Source: Actibacterium ureilyticum (lineage in GTDB: Bacteria; Pseudomonadota; Alphaproteobacteria; Rhodobacterales; Rhodobacteraceae). From it: a stretch of 64,000 bases of DNA. Location: the NCBI RefSeq assembly GCF_002285435.1, contig NZ_NSBT01000018.1:310001-374000 (forward strand), read 5' to 3'. The first letter of the stretch is position 1; the number at the start of each line of letters is the position of its first letter. Both the position numbers and the translations under genes were made by a program. The notes under the pieces are model-generated. The model was not told the DNA's origin. It did no database searches and saw only the letters and a program-made list of their open reading frames with translations. Below are positions 1 to 7,420 of the stretch, piece by piece.

Positions 1-55
1 CAGCCAGGCGGCTGCGCCGCCGGTCCCAACGGGACCGAAGCCGACAGCGGCGGCT

Positions 56-105
56 GCAACCTCAACCCGCACCAGCCGTGTGGTGGGCGCGCGGGTTGAG
101 GTTGC
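56..105 (-). repeat. Perfect 15-bp inverted repeat downstream of repC
   Basis: Bases 56-70 and 91-105 are perfect reverse complements (15 bp each) separated by 20 bases. The repeat starts 44 bases past the repC stop codon on the minus strand, so it could be the repC terminator, although no T-run follows. A second short hairpin (arms 21-27 and 31-37, loop AAC) lies further downstream. An origin or partition element is an alternative that cannot be judged here because the window cuts the region. Confidence 0.45.
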
Positions 106-148
106 AAAGGGGGCTTCGTGTGAAAGGGGAACCCGTGCAAGCGACGTA

Positions 149-1249
149 TCAAGCGTCATTTCTCTGCCCACCTACATTGCCGATCAGTTCCCCGAGCAGG
201 CTGTCGATGACAGCGCCCTGACGCGCTTCTGATCGTGCCATGCCGATGAACGCGGCAGCGGCATCCCGAACCCGATAACCATCGAGCCGCTCAGAGTTGC
301 GATCCGCGATCATGAGGCACAGCGCTGTCCGTTCCTCTCCCAACATTCCGCATTGTCGCTGCCAGACACCGGACCTTATTCCGAGCTGATCGGCCCGATC
401 CCTTGCGGCCATCTGGATTGTTCGCCAACTCAGCGGACCGCGCTTGTCCAACGCGTTCCAGTACACTTCGATCAGTTCCTGGAGCGGCTTGCTGGCCAGC
501 AACGCCACCTGGGCGGGCGTTGTACGGACGGGCTGAGCGTCACGCCGTTTCTCAGCCCTACAGGTTTTGTTGATATTTTCTTTACTTGTATTGAGTGCGG
601 GTGAAATGTCGCACTGGTGGGACTTTTCACCCCTACTGACTTCCGCAGAAAAATCCTCCCAGACCGCCTCCAGCGCTTCGGCGACCTGCTTCAGGCGTTC
701 GAAGCTTTGGATGGTCGAAGGACGGCGATTGGGTAGAATATCCTCTGCGGCCTCTGTCGCAACATCGAGGCACAGCCTGCGAATGTCGCCGAACAGCTTC
801 CTGATCCGGGCGCGCAGCCGTTCGGCCTCCTCCTCTTCAAAGGTCGCCATTCGAGCCGCCGCCTGAATCTCGGCGGCACGCGCAATCAGGGGTGCGAGGT
901 TGATCCCGAATTCGTGACCGATCCTGCCACCTCTTCGGTAACCGCCACGGCGGCTATGGTCAGAGGCTGATTTCGCCAGAAAGCCCTGCTCGATTAAACT
1001 ACCTTCGATCCGCGCAACCTGCCGCCGGTCAAGCCCGGCCTGCGATGCGGTTTTCGTTACCGAGGTCCAGAAACCGCAAATCCGGCCAGCAACGTAATCT
1101 TCATCCATTGTGTTGGAGATCGCGACTTCCAGATAGGAGACGGCCCCGTTGCTGAGACCCAGCTGACGCCGTGCCTTTTTGATCAGCCCGAAGAACTGCC
1201 AGCGCGTCATACCATCCGGCAAACCGCCATGTGTGAGGTGCTGCGTCAT
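149..1249 (-). CDS. repC: RepC-family plasmid replication initiator
   Basis: 366 residues. The N-terminal half carries the RepC winged-helix region: a TRWQFFGLIKKARRQLGLS-like opening, then a stretch around residues 100-128 with RRGGYRRGGRIG followed by FGINLAPLIARAAEI, which is the signature I recognise from RepC proteins of alphaproteobacterial plasmids. The C-terminal half ends with a GYRVRDAAAAFIGMAR segment that resembles the usual RepC ending. In the family the protein binds the origin, often located inside its own gene, and starts replication. It is somewhat shorter than typical repABC RepC (about 400). No repA or repB lies on its upstream side, where the next gene is a divergent glycosyltransferase, so this is a solo repC. 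The start ATG overlaps the stop of the small upstream frame (ATGA). Confidence 0.85.
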   Translation of the reverse strand: MTQHLTHGGLPDGMTRWQFFGLIKKARRQLGLSNGAVSYLEVAISNTMDEDYVAGRICGFWTSVTKTASQAGLDRRQVARIEGSLIEQGFLAKSASDHSRRGGYRRGGRIGHEFGINLAPLIARAAEIQAAARMATFEEEEAERLRARIRKLFGDIRRLCLDVATEAAEDILPNRRPSTIQSFERLKQVAEALEAVWEDFSAEVSRGEKSHQCDISPALNTSKENINKTCRAEKRRDAQPVRTTPAQVALLASKPLQELIEVYWNALDKRGPLSWRTIQMAARDRADQLGIRSGVWQRQCGMLGEERTALCLMIADRNSERLDGYRVRDAAAAFIGMARSEARQGAVIDSLLGELIGNVGGQRNDA

Positions 1250-1500
1250 GACTGCACCTCCGATCCGGAGCTTGCGGGATTCCGGAGTTTCTGGTAGTCA
1301 GGAAGGGCAATGAACTTTTGTTTGTCGTCGGACAGGGCTGCAACCCTTCCGGCGACTTTCTTTTTGGGCGGTGTGCCCCTGGAAAAGTTGGAACCGTTCC
1401 TTGTAAGCCATTGATTCCTTATGACGGCACTATTTGGAACTTTTCTTGGTAAGCTGCTGAAATTTCTTGGTTCACCCCGTTCTGCCGGGGTCACCAGCAT
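1246..1500 (-). CDS. Possible small protein upstream of repC
   Basis: An 84-residue frame that ends in an ATGA overlap with the repC start, which would fit translational coupling. The protein is basic and Ser/Asn-rich and has no motif I recognise. The DNA it covers also contains a near-repeated 22-mer (1388-1409, 1435-1456) and a hairpin (arms 1474-1479 and 1486-1491), so the region may work as repC leader or control DNA rather than as a gene. The coding call is weak. Confidence 0.3.
   Translation of the reverse strand: MLVTPAERGEPRNFSSLPRKVPNSAVIRNQWLTRNGSNFSRGTPPKKKVAGRVAALSDDKQKFIALPDYQKLRNPASSGSEVQS
1388..1456. repeat. Imperfect 22-bp direct repeat upstream of repC
   Basis: Bases 1388-1409 and 1435-1456 match at 17 of 22 positions, both starting TTGGAAC and ending GTAAGCY. 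They lie 47 bp apart, 140-250 bp upstream of repC. The first copy contains the palindrome GGAACCGTTCC (1390-1400). Possible binding sites for an initiator or repressor; two copies only, so not a proper iteron array. Confidence 0.35.
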
Positions 1501-1785
1501 CGTCTTTGCAGGATCGGACGGCGTTCGCGAATCGCTGATGACGTGCGGTGCGAATAAACCCGAAGTTGCATTTTATTTACGAGATGAATTTTAACGCGTG
1601 AATGAATAATTCACCGTGTCGCCTGAAATCTGTCTGTTTCTGGGCGGCCTTTGAAGGGCGTATCGTATAGAGGGCTGGCTGGGTCGCGATTTGCGCCTGC
1701 CTGTGGTATGCTAATTCTGAAGCCTGTATTTTATATTATTTTCAGTCTGTTGAAGATTATTGGTGGGGCGGTGCGTGGTCATGTG
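1501..1785. promoter_or_regulatory. AT-rich divergent intergenic region between repC side and GT-C gene
   Basis: About 285 bases between the minus-strand repC unit and the plus-strand glycosyltransferase. It is clearly more AT-rich than the rest of the window, especially 1555-1615. It contains an inverted repeat, GTGAAT (1598-1603) and ATTCAC (1609-1614) around a 5-base spacer, which could be an operator or a promoter-proximal element. A frame running in from a TTG at 1651 covers part of the region, but its first 45 codons look non-coding. No defined promoter could be read with confidence. Confidence 0.35.
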
Positions 1786-3384
1786 ATGCGCGTCGGATTT
1801 GCGATGTATTACGAGAATGACACCCTGAATCCTGATTGCGCATTAAGGATTTCACCTCGAACCGCGCTTTTGGCCATTCCATTGGCGATCCTGGTCCTTC
1901 TGGGATGTGATGGCGCGCTGCATTGGGACGAGCCGGGGTATCTCTATGCCGCGATTTATCAGGATTTCGGTGAAATTCTGCGGGGCGAGGTTCAGCCGTC
2001 GGAGCTGTCATGGTTCACGCTGGGCAAGCCGCTGCATCTGCTGATCATTCATGCGATCCATCAACTGACCGGGGATCCGACCGTCACCGCGTTCGTGGTG
2101 GCGGGGCTTTACACGCTGTTGATGCTGGGCAGTCTGGTGCTGTGCGGGATTATCGTCTGCACCGTGATGCCGGACCGGCGGGCGTTTGTGCTGGCGGGGG
2201 TCGTGATCGCGGCGTTCAGCCCGGTTGTGGCCGACCTGATGTTCAAGACCCTGCCCGAGATACCGGCCTTTTTCTGCGCCTGTCTTGGCAGTCTGGCGAT
2301 CCTCCGCGCTGCGGGCGGTCGGTCATGGATCTGGGCCGTTCTGGGCGCGTTCGCGCTGGCAATGACGGCGCTGACCAAGGCGCCGATGCTGATCGCGCCG
2401 GTGTCGCTGGTGATTGCCCATCTGTGCGTGCCGGTCGGGCCCGTTCCGCGCGGCAGACTGTTGCTGTCAGGCGTGGTCATCGGGGCCCTAAGCGGGGCGC
2501 TTGCGCTGGGGGTGATCCAGGGTTTGGGCATCGGGCTGGACCGGTTTCTGGGAAATGACACCCTGTTCGCGAAAGAGGTGCCGCTGATTGCCAAGCTGAT
2601 GCATTTCGCCATCGCATTCGGGTTCGTCTGGCTGGTGCTGCCGCTTTCGATGGGGTCCGCGCGGCGGCGCGGGCTGGCGTTTCTGTGGATGTGGTTCGTG
2701 CTGGCGACCGCGCCGTTTCTGGTGCTGTTCCAACATGTCGAGCCGCGCTATCTGGTGGGCAGCGTGCTGCCGCTTGCGGGTCTGGCCACCCTGTCGGCCG
2801 AGGTTGTCTGGACGAAGCTTGCCAACCGGGCCATTCCCGTCCTGGCGCTGGGATTTGTCCTTGGGCTGGGCCTGCACAAGCTGGCGCTGGCGGTGATGCC
2901 GCATGAGGTGAATGTCTTCGACCTGCGCCGGTTGGTGGCCAAGATCGAGGCGCATAGCGTCGATGACGACTACGCCATCGTGACATCGTCGCTATACACC
3001 GATTTTCACATCCTGCGCGTGCTGTGGCCAGAGCTGGACGTGTACGACGCCGATGGCACGCTGCACGTGGTGTCGCGCAGCGGCCAGGCGCCAGAGGAGC
3101 TTGCCGATGCCTATCTGGACGGGCGCGAGGTCGCGTCGGCCCGCGCGCTTTCGCAGATACCGCAGCCGGTCTATTATTTCGGGTTCGAGCGGACCTTTGC
3201 GCTGGAAAACATGGCCTTGATCCTTGGGACGATCAGTGCCGGGCTTGGCGATAAGCTGCGGAGCAGTTTCGATCACAAAAGCCACCTGCGCAGCACCTGG
3301 GTCTGGCAGCGCGAGCAGATCGAGTTGCAGCGGATCGGGCGCGCGGGGCATTACCGCGCCTTTCACGTCGCGATACCGGATTGA
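1786..3384 (+). CDS. Membrane glycosyltransferase, GT-C fold (GT39/ArnT-like)
   Basis: 532 residues from the ATG at 1786. The frame is open from a TTG at 1651, but that leading part is AT-rich and lacks a ribosome site. The first transmembrane segment (about residues 26-41) is followed by HWDEPGY (Asp48-Glu49), matching the acidic motif in the first external loop of GT-C enzymes that use polyprenyl-phosphate sugars. Further hydrophobic segments run to about residue 380. The C-terminal 150 residues are soluble and presumably periplasmic. In this family the enzyme moves a sugar from a lipid carrier onto a glycan, lipid or protein outside the membrane. The acceptor is unknown. It converges on an RgpF-like gene, suggesting a surface-polysaccharide role. 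Confidence 0.7.
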   Translation: MRVGFAMYYENDTLNPDCALRISPRTALLAIPLAILVLLGCDGALHWDEPGYLYAAIYQDFGEILRGEVQPSELSWFTLGKPLHLLIIHAIHQLTGDPTVTAFVVAGLYTLLMLGSLVLCGIIVCTVMPDRRAFVLAGVVIAAFSPVVADLMFKTLPEIPAFFCACLGSLAILRAAGGRSWIWAVLGAFALAMTALTKAPMLIAPVSLVIAHLCVPVGPVPRGRLLLSGVVIGALSGALALGVIQGLGIGLDRFLGNDTLFAKEVPLIAKLMHFAIAFGFVWLVLPLSMGSARRRGLAFLWMWFVLATAPFLVLFQHVEPRYLVGSVLPLAGLATLSAEVVWTKLANRAIPVLALGFVLGLGLHKLALAVMPHEVNVFDLRRLVAKIEAHSVDDDYAIVTSSLYTDFHILRVLWPELDVYDADGTLHVVSRSGQAPEELADAYLDGREVASARALSQIPQPVYYFGFERTFALENMALILGTISAGLGDKLRSSFDHKSHLRSTWVWQREQIELQRIGRAGHYRAFHVAIPD

Positions 3385-3401
3385 GCGCGGGGCACCGCCC
3401 C

Positions 3402-4673
3402 TCAGATCAGGCCGCGCATGAAGGCCGCCCGCCGCCACCCGCGCAGCGTATCCCCGCCATAGGGGCGTTCCAGCAGGATACGCTGCAACGCCTCGGCATC
3501 ATCGGGGGGGATCTGCTGGGTGATCGCCTGGACATCCTGGATCGCAAACATCCCGCGATAAAGCCCGTCAAGCTTGACGATCGGCAGGCCCATCTGCAGC
3601 AGGGTCGCGGCGTTCTGGTGGATCTGGCTGCCGGACATGTAAACCTCGGTCAGTTGGGCGATCACCTCTTTGCGCAGGATCGCCGGATCGAAGCTTTCGC
3701 CCTTGCGCATGTTGGCGCGGACGACCCGGGTGATCCCGGCCATGTCGCCCGCCGCGATGCGGTCGGACAGCTCTGGCTGGTCCAGGCGGATGGTGGTGTT
3801 CTGCGGCAGATCCGTGCCGCGCAGCAGATAGGAGTCCCGCAGCGCCGCGACGACTTCCTGCGCCGAAAACCGCTGCCACCCGGTCAGGGGCGAATGGCGG
3901 GCGTTGCGGATGGCAACATCGATCAACCCGTCATCCTGTTGCAGGCGGGTCAGGAAGGCGCTGGTGCCATAAAGGGTCTGGAACTCGGACGGGGCCGACA
4001 CGCAGGCCTTCAGGGTTTTCGACAACATCTGTTCGCCCTTCAGGATCACCCGGGGGCGCACATCGGAATTGCGATACCCTTGCCAATAGGCGCGAAACCT
4101 GGGATGGGTCAGCACCGCCTGCGACAGCGCGATGCAGAACGACCCAAGGTGATGGATGATCTCGTAATTCTCGGTGCTGCCCAGAACCTCGACCTCGGAC
4201 TCCATCATCTGCGCGACAAAGCCGTCGATCCGGTCGGACACACAAAAAACGCTGTCATTGATCATCAGAAGCCGCGGACAGGCCGTGTCCCAGCCGCGCT
4301 GAAAGATCAGCTGGAACCCCTGTTTATAGCTGCCGAAATCGCGGCCGAAATTGAACCGTTCGACATAGCAGTCGCAGCAGGCGCGCAGGTCGTCGGGATC
4401 GTCCAGCCGCAGCGTGTTGACCGCCAGCACGTAGCAGCCCCGCGCCCTGAGCGCCTGCATCAGGACACGGCTGTCGGGGCGCAGGCGGCCCTTTTGATAG
4501 AGCGCGACAAGGGCGATCGGCCGCCCGTCATGCGCGCTTTCGAAATGGATCGTCGGAGCTTTGCCAGCGGCGCGCACCCGGCGGATCAGCGATTGCAGCG
4601 ACAGGACGGTATAAAGGAACGGATAGGACAGCCGGGTGACAAGCGCATTGAGCAGCTGGTTGAGGGTGTTCAC
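3402..4673 (-). CDS. Rhamnan synthesis F-like glycan biosynthesis protein
   Basis: 423 residues from a GTG at 4673 that overlaps the stop of the upstream sulfotransferase gene (GTGA). An ATG at 4730 is the alternative but would overlap that gene by about 60 bases. Residues near 110-150 read FNFGRDFGSYKQG and then LLMINDSVF, the N-F-G-R-D and N-D-S motifs of the RgpF/rhamnan synthesis F family (PF05045). Members take part in building rhamnose-rich or other cell-surface polysaccharides and probably have a glycosyltransferase-like fold. The gene forms a two-gene unit with the sulfotransferase. Confidence 0.7.
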   Translation of the reverse strand: MNTLNQLLNALVTRLSYPFLYTVLSLQSLIRRVRAAGKAPTIHFESAHDGRPIALVALYQKGRLRPDSRVLMQALRARGCYVLAVNTLRLDDPDDLRACCDCYVERFNFGRDFGSYKQGFQLIFQRGWDTACPRLLMINDSVFCVSDRIDGFVAQMMESEVEVLGSTENYEIIHHLGSFCIALSQAVLTHPRFRAYWQGYRNSDVRPRVILKGEQMLSKTLKACVSAPSEFQTLYGTSAFLTRLQQDDGLIDVAIRNARHSPLTGWQRFSAQEVVAALRDSYLLRGTDLPQNTTIRLDQPELSDRIAAGDMAGITRVVRANMRKGESFDPAILRKEVIAQLTEVYMSGSQIHQNAATLLQMGLPIVKLDGLYRGMFAIQDVQAITQQIPPDDAEALQRILLERPYGGDTLRGWRRAAFMRGLI

Positions 4674-5413
4674 GCCGCGATCTCCTGTCGGGGTTGGGCC
4701 GGGCGAAAGCGGGCGTTTGCCACGGCCCAAAGCGTTTCGTCGGCGCGGTTGCGGTCCATCAGGAACGTGCGCAGGGCGGGATGGTCGAAGATCGCGGGGT
4801 CGAAATGATACCGGCTTTGGTTGCGCGTGGCCGGATCGGCTGGCCGCCCGGGCAGAAACCGCGCCAGCCCCGCCCTGACATCGTCGGAAAAGACGACGGT
4901 GTCATAGGCGTCGAGTTCGTTCAGAAACGCGGTTTCGGCCAGCGCATAATGGCGCCCGATCACATGCCGCGCCTGACAGTTCAGAAACAGCCCGGCATAG
5001 GTTTCCAGATTGGCGATCACCGCTGCGGGATTGCTGTTGTCTGTGTTGCGCAGATGCAGGTGGATGTCGCGGATTTCGGGCGGATGACCCTGCAGAAAGG
5101 CGCGCCCGCGATGGCCGATCTCGATCAGCCAGTTATAGTGCGAGGCGACATGTGCCACCGGCGCGCGCAGCGCGGTGACAAAGCGCGCGGACACTCGCTG
5201 TTCGGCGAGCGCGGTCCGCAGAACGGGCAGGGGGACGTGACCGGCGACCCAGCGCGCACCCGACAGCGTATCGGCCAGGGCGGCACGATCGCGGATCAGC
5301 GCCTGGATGTGATCGCGCCCCGGTCCCAGCGTGGCAGCCAGCGCCGCGTTGATCGTCGTTCCGGCGGTCTTGGGCACATGCACATGGGCAATCAGCGGGG
5401 AATTCTGGGTCAC
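4670..5413 (-). CDS. Sulfotransferase family protein
   Basis: 247 residues from the GTG at 5413, chosen because an AGGA ribosome site stands about 8 bases before it. An ATG at 5458 lacks one. HVPKTAGTT (residues 12-20) is the PAPS 5'-phosphosulfate loop, and ALRAPVAHVASHY about 60 residues later fits the 3'-phosphate binding motif. The family moves sulfate from PAPS to hydroxyls of glycans or small molecules. With the overlapping RgpF-like gene it likely decorates an extracellular polysaccharide. The real acceptor cannot be told from sequence. Confidence 0.7.
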   Translation of the reverse strand: MTQNSPLIAHVHVPKTAGTTINAALAATLGPGRDHIQALIRDRAALADTLSGARWVAGHVPLPVLRTALAEQRVSARFVTALRAPVAHVASHYNWLIEIGHRGRAFLQGHPPEIRDIHLHLRNTDNSNPAAVIANLETYAGLFLNCQARHVIGRHYALAETAFLNELDAYDTVVFSDDVRAGLARFLPGRPADPATRNQSRYHFDPAIFDHPALRTFLMDRNRADETLWAVANARFRPAQPRQEIAA

Positions 5414-5755
5414 ATTCTGTTCCTGTCCGGCACGAGGACGAGTCGCCCTCCCTTTCATTTGTGAGAACAAAAGGTGAAAACCGTGTTAACCGATGTTGCA
5501 ACTGCAGCATTTTCGGGCCTGCGGCGCGGGAGGCGCGCCGTTTCGGACCGGGGGCCGGGGGGGATTCGCCGCGCCCCATCGCGCGCGGTGCCGGAACCGA
5601 CTCGCCGCTTTGGCAAAAGCCGCCGGATTTCAAGCATTTGCCGTTCACCGAACAGGCCTCGTGTCTGTTCGACCAAAGTCGGGGATGCGGAAACACCCGG
5701 GCAGGGTCATTGTCCTGTTATCTCTATTTTTGAGCCCAACTTGGAGGAGGATTTC
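5414..5755 (+). promoter_or_regulatory. Promoter region of the aldehyde dehydrogenase gene
   Basis: 342 bases with no convincing gene. A frame open from 5474 continues into the dehydrogenase, but its extra 94 residues are Arg-rich and unlike the family. The gene's real ATG at 5756 has a GGAGGAGG site just before it. At 5668-5676 lies TTCGACCAA, close to elements found before the PQQ dehydrogenase (13427-13435, minus strand) and the cytochrome gene (16203-16211). The sulfotransferase is transcribed away from the same region. No clear -35/-10 pair was seen. Confidence 0.5.
5668..5676 (+). promoter_or_regulatory. Candidate shared regulator site, copy 1 (TTCGACCAA)
   Basis: TTCGACCAA begins about 88 bases before the aldehyde dehydrogenase start. 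It matches 8 of 9 bases of the copy before the PQQ dehydrogenase (TACGACCAA). A shared site for the LuxR-type regulator encoded at 10816-11499 is a guess from position and co-function. Confidence 0.3.
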
Positions 5756-7276
5756 ATGAACGAGATGGCGCAAGCAGCGGGGACGTTTACCTCGCCGTTC
5801 AAGACACGCTACGACAACTATATCGGCGGCAAGTTCGTCCCGCCGGCATCCGGAAAATACTTTGAAAACATCACCCCGATCACCGGCGCGGTGGTGTGCG
5901 AAATCGCCCAGTCGGGCGCCGCAGACGTCGAGCTGGCGCTGGACGCCGCACATGCCGCGAAAGACGCATGGGGCAAGACCTCGCCGGCGGAACGCTCGAA
6001 CATCCTGCTGAAGATCGCCGACCGTCTGGAAGAGAACCTGGAGCTGCTGGCAACGGCGGAAACCTGGGACAACGGCAAGCCGATCCGTGAAACCACCGCG
6101 GCCGACATTCCGCTGTCGATCGACCACTTCCGTTACTTCGCGGGCGTCCTGCGCAGCCAGGAAGGCACGATGTCGGAAATCGACGCGGATACCGTGGCCT
6201 ATCACTTCCACGAGCCGCTGGGCGTTGTCGGCCAGATCATCCCGTGGAACTTCTCGATCCTGATGGCGGCCTGGAAACTGGCACCGGCACTGGCCGCGGG
6301 CAACTGCGTCGTGCTGAAACCGGCCGAACAGACCCCCGCCGCGATCATGGTCCTGGCCGAGGTGATCTCGGACCTGCTGCCCGACGGCGTTCTGAACATC
6401 GTCAACGGCTTTGGCCCCGATGTGGGCGGCCCGCTGGCCACCAGCCCGCGCATCGCCAAGATCGCGTTCACCGGTTCGACCGAAACCGGCCGCATCATCA
6501 TGAAGGCTGCGACCGAGAACCTGATCCCGGTGACGCTGGAACTGGGCGGCAAAAGCCCGAACATCTTCTTCTCGGACGTGATGGCGCAGGACGACGCGTT
6601 CCTGGACAAGGCGATCGAAGGCTTCGTGCTGTTCGCCTTCAACCAGGGCGAGGTCTGCACCTGCCCCAGCCGCGCGCTGATCCAGGAAGACATCTATGAA
6701 GCGTTCATGGAGCGCGCCATCGAGCGTGTGAAGGCCATCAAGCAGGGCGACCCGCGCGAGATGGACACCATGGTCGGCGCACAGGCCAGCCGCGAGCAGC
6801 AGGACAAGATCATGTCCTATCTGAACATCGGCCGCGAAGAAGGCGCCGAGGTTCTGGTCGGTGGTGACGCCGCCCGCTTCAACGGCGACATCGCCAACGG
6901 CTTCTACATCCAGCCGACGGTTCTGAAAGGGCACAACAAGATGCGTGTGTTCCAGGAAGAGATCTTCGGCCCGGTCGTGTCGGTCACGACCTTCAAGGAC
7001 GAGGCAGAGGCGCTGCAGATCGCAAACGACACCATGTACGGCCTGGGCGCCGGCGTGTGGTCGCGCGATGCCAACACCTGCTATCGCTTCGGCCGCGCGA
7101 TCGAAGCCGGTCGTGTCTGGGTCAACAACTATCACGCCTATCCGGCGCATGCGGCCTTCGGTGGCTACAAGCAGTCGGGCATCGGCCGTGAAACTCACAA
7201 GATGATGCTGGACCACTATCAGCAGACCAAGAACATCCTGATGAGCTACAACCCGAACAAGCTGGGCTTCTTCTAA
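5756..7276 (+). CDS. exaC: NAD-dependent aldehyde dehydrogenase (ExaC/AldB-type)
   Basis: 506 residues, the normal length for acetaldehyde dehydrogenase II / ExaC. The start ATG follows GGAGGAGG by 5 bases. Visible features: IIPWNF with the oxyanion-hole Asn165, FTGSTETGR of the Rossmann fold (about 238-246), general-base Glu262 in LELGGKSPN, and catalytic Cys301 in NQGEVCTC. The C-terminal half carries the conserved EEIFGPV segment. The enzyme oxidises short-chain aldehydes to acids with NAD+ in the cytoplasm. Lying beside a PQQ alcohol dehydrogenase and its regulators, it most likely takes the acetaldehyde or similar aldehyde that enzyme makes. It converges on the hybrid kinase gene, with strong hairpins between them. 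The gene name is by family resemblance. Confidence 0.9.
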   Translation: MNEMAQAAGTFTSPFKTRYDNYIGGKFVPPASGKYFENITPITGAVVCEIAQSGAADVELALDAAHAAKDAWGKTSPAERSNILLKIADRLEENLELLATAETWDNGKPIRETTAADIPLSIDHFRYFAGVLRSQEGTMSEIDADTVAYHFHEPLGVVGQIIPWNFSILMAAWKLAPALAAGNCVVLKPAEQTPAAIMVLAEVISDLLPDGVLNIVNGFGPDVGGPLATSPRIAKIAFTGSTETGRIIMKAATENLIPVTLELGGKSPNIFFSDVMAQDDAFLDKAIEGFVLFAFNQGEVCTCPSRALIQEDIYEAFMERAIERVKAIKQGDPREMDTMVGAQASREQQDKIMSYLNIGREEGAEVLVGGDAARFNGDIANGFYIQPTVLKGHNKMRVFQEEIFGPVVSVTTFKDEAEALQIANDTMYGLGAGVWSRDANTCYRFGRAIEAGRVWVNNYHAYPAHAAFGGYKQSGIGRETHKMMLDHYQQTKNILMSYNPNKLGFF

Positions 7277-7301
7277 GAAGCCCCGCGAGATCCCAGAGCC
7301 G

Positions 7302-7316
7302 ATCCTGATTATCAGG
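7302..7316. repeat. 15-base palindrome after the aldehyde dehydrogenase gene
   Basis: TCCTGATTATCAGGA is two perfect 7-base arms around one T, 25 bases past the stop codon. As an RNA hairpin the loop would be small. It may be part of the terminator complex or a protein site. Confidence 0.4.
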
Positions 7317-7332
7317 ACACCGGCAGGCGCAT

Positions 7333-7411
7333 CACTCCCATCATTGCGCCAGATTCAGGCGGCCGCGACATGCGGTCGCCTGAATACGTTTCAGGCCGTG
7401 TGATGGGGGTG
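7333..7411. terminator. Nested hairpin between convergent genes, probable bidirectional terminator
   Basis: Inner arms 7353-7366 and 7372-7385 pair over 14 bases (one G-T) around a 5-base loop. Outer arms 7333-7343 and 7401-7411 pair over 11 bases with one G-T. The structure sits between the ends of the aldehyde dehydrogenase gene (+) and the hybrid kinase gene (-), as expected for a two-way transcription stop. No long T-run flanks it. Confidence 0.6.
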
Positions 7412-7420
7412 AAAGGGGGG

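Noticed and set aside
3389-3401. GGGGC-ACC-GCCCC mini hairpin between two convergent genes
   Set aside because: Only a 5-bp stem with no T-run, and such short GC hairpins are common in this DNA.
3381-4808. A 475-codon open frame on the + strand
   Set aside because: It is antisense to the RgpF-like gene. The translation is a His/Gln/Arg/Asp-rich mix with no motifs, as expected from GC-rich third positions.
5474-5755. N-terminal extension of the aldehyde dehydrogenase by 94 residues
   Set aside because: Arg- and Pro-rich, unlike the family, while a perfect ribosome site stands before the ATG at 5756 that gives the normal length.
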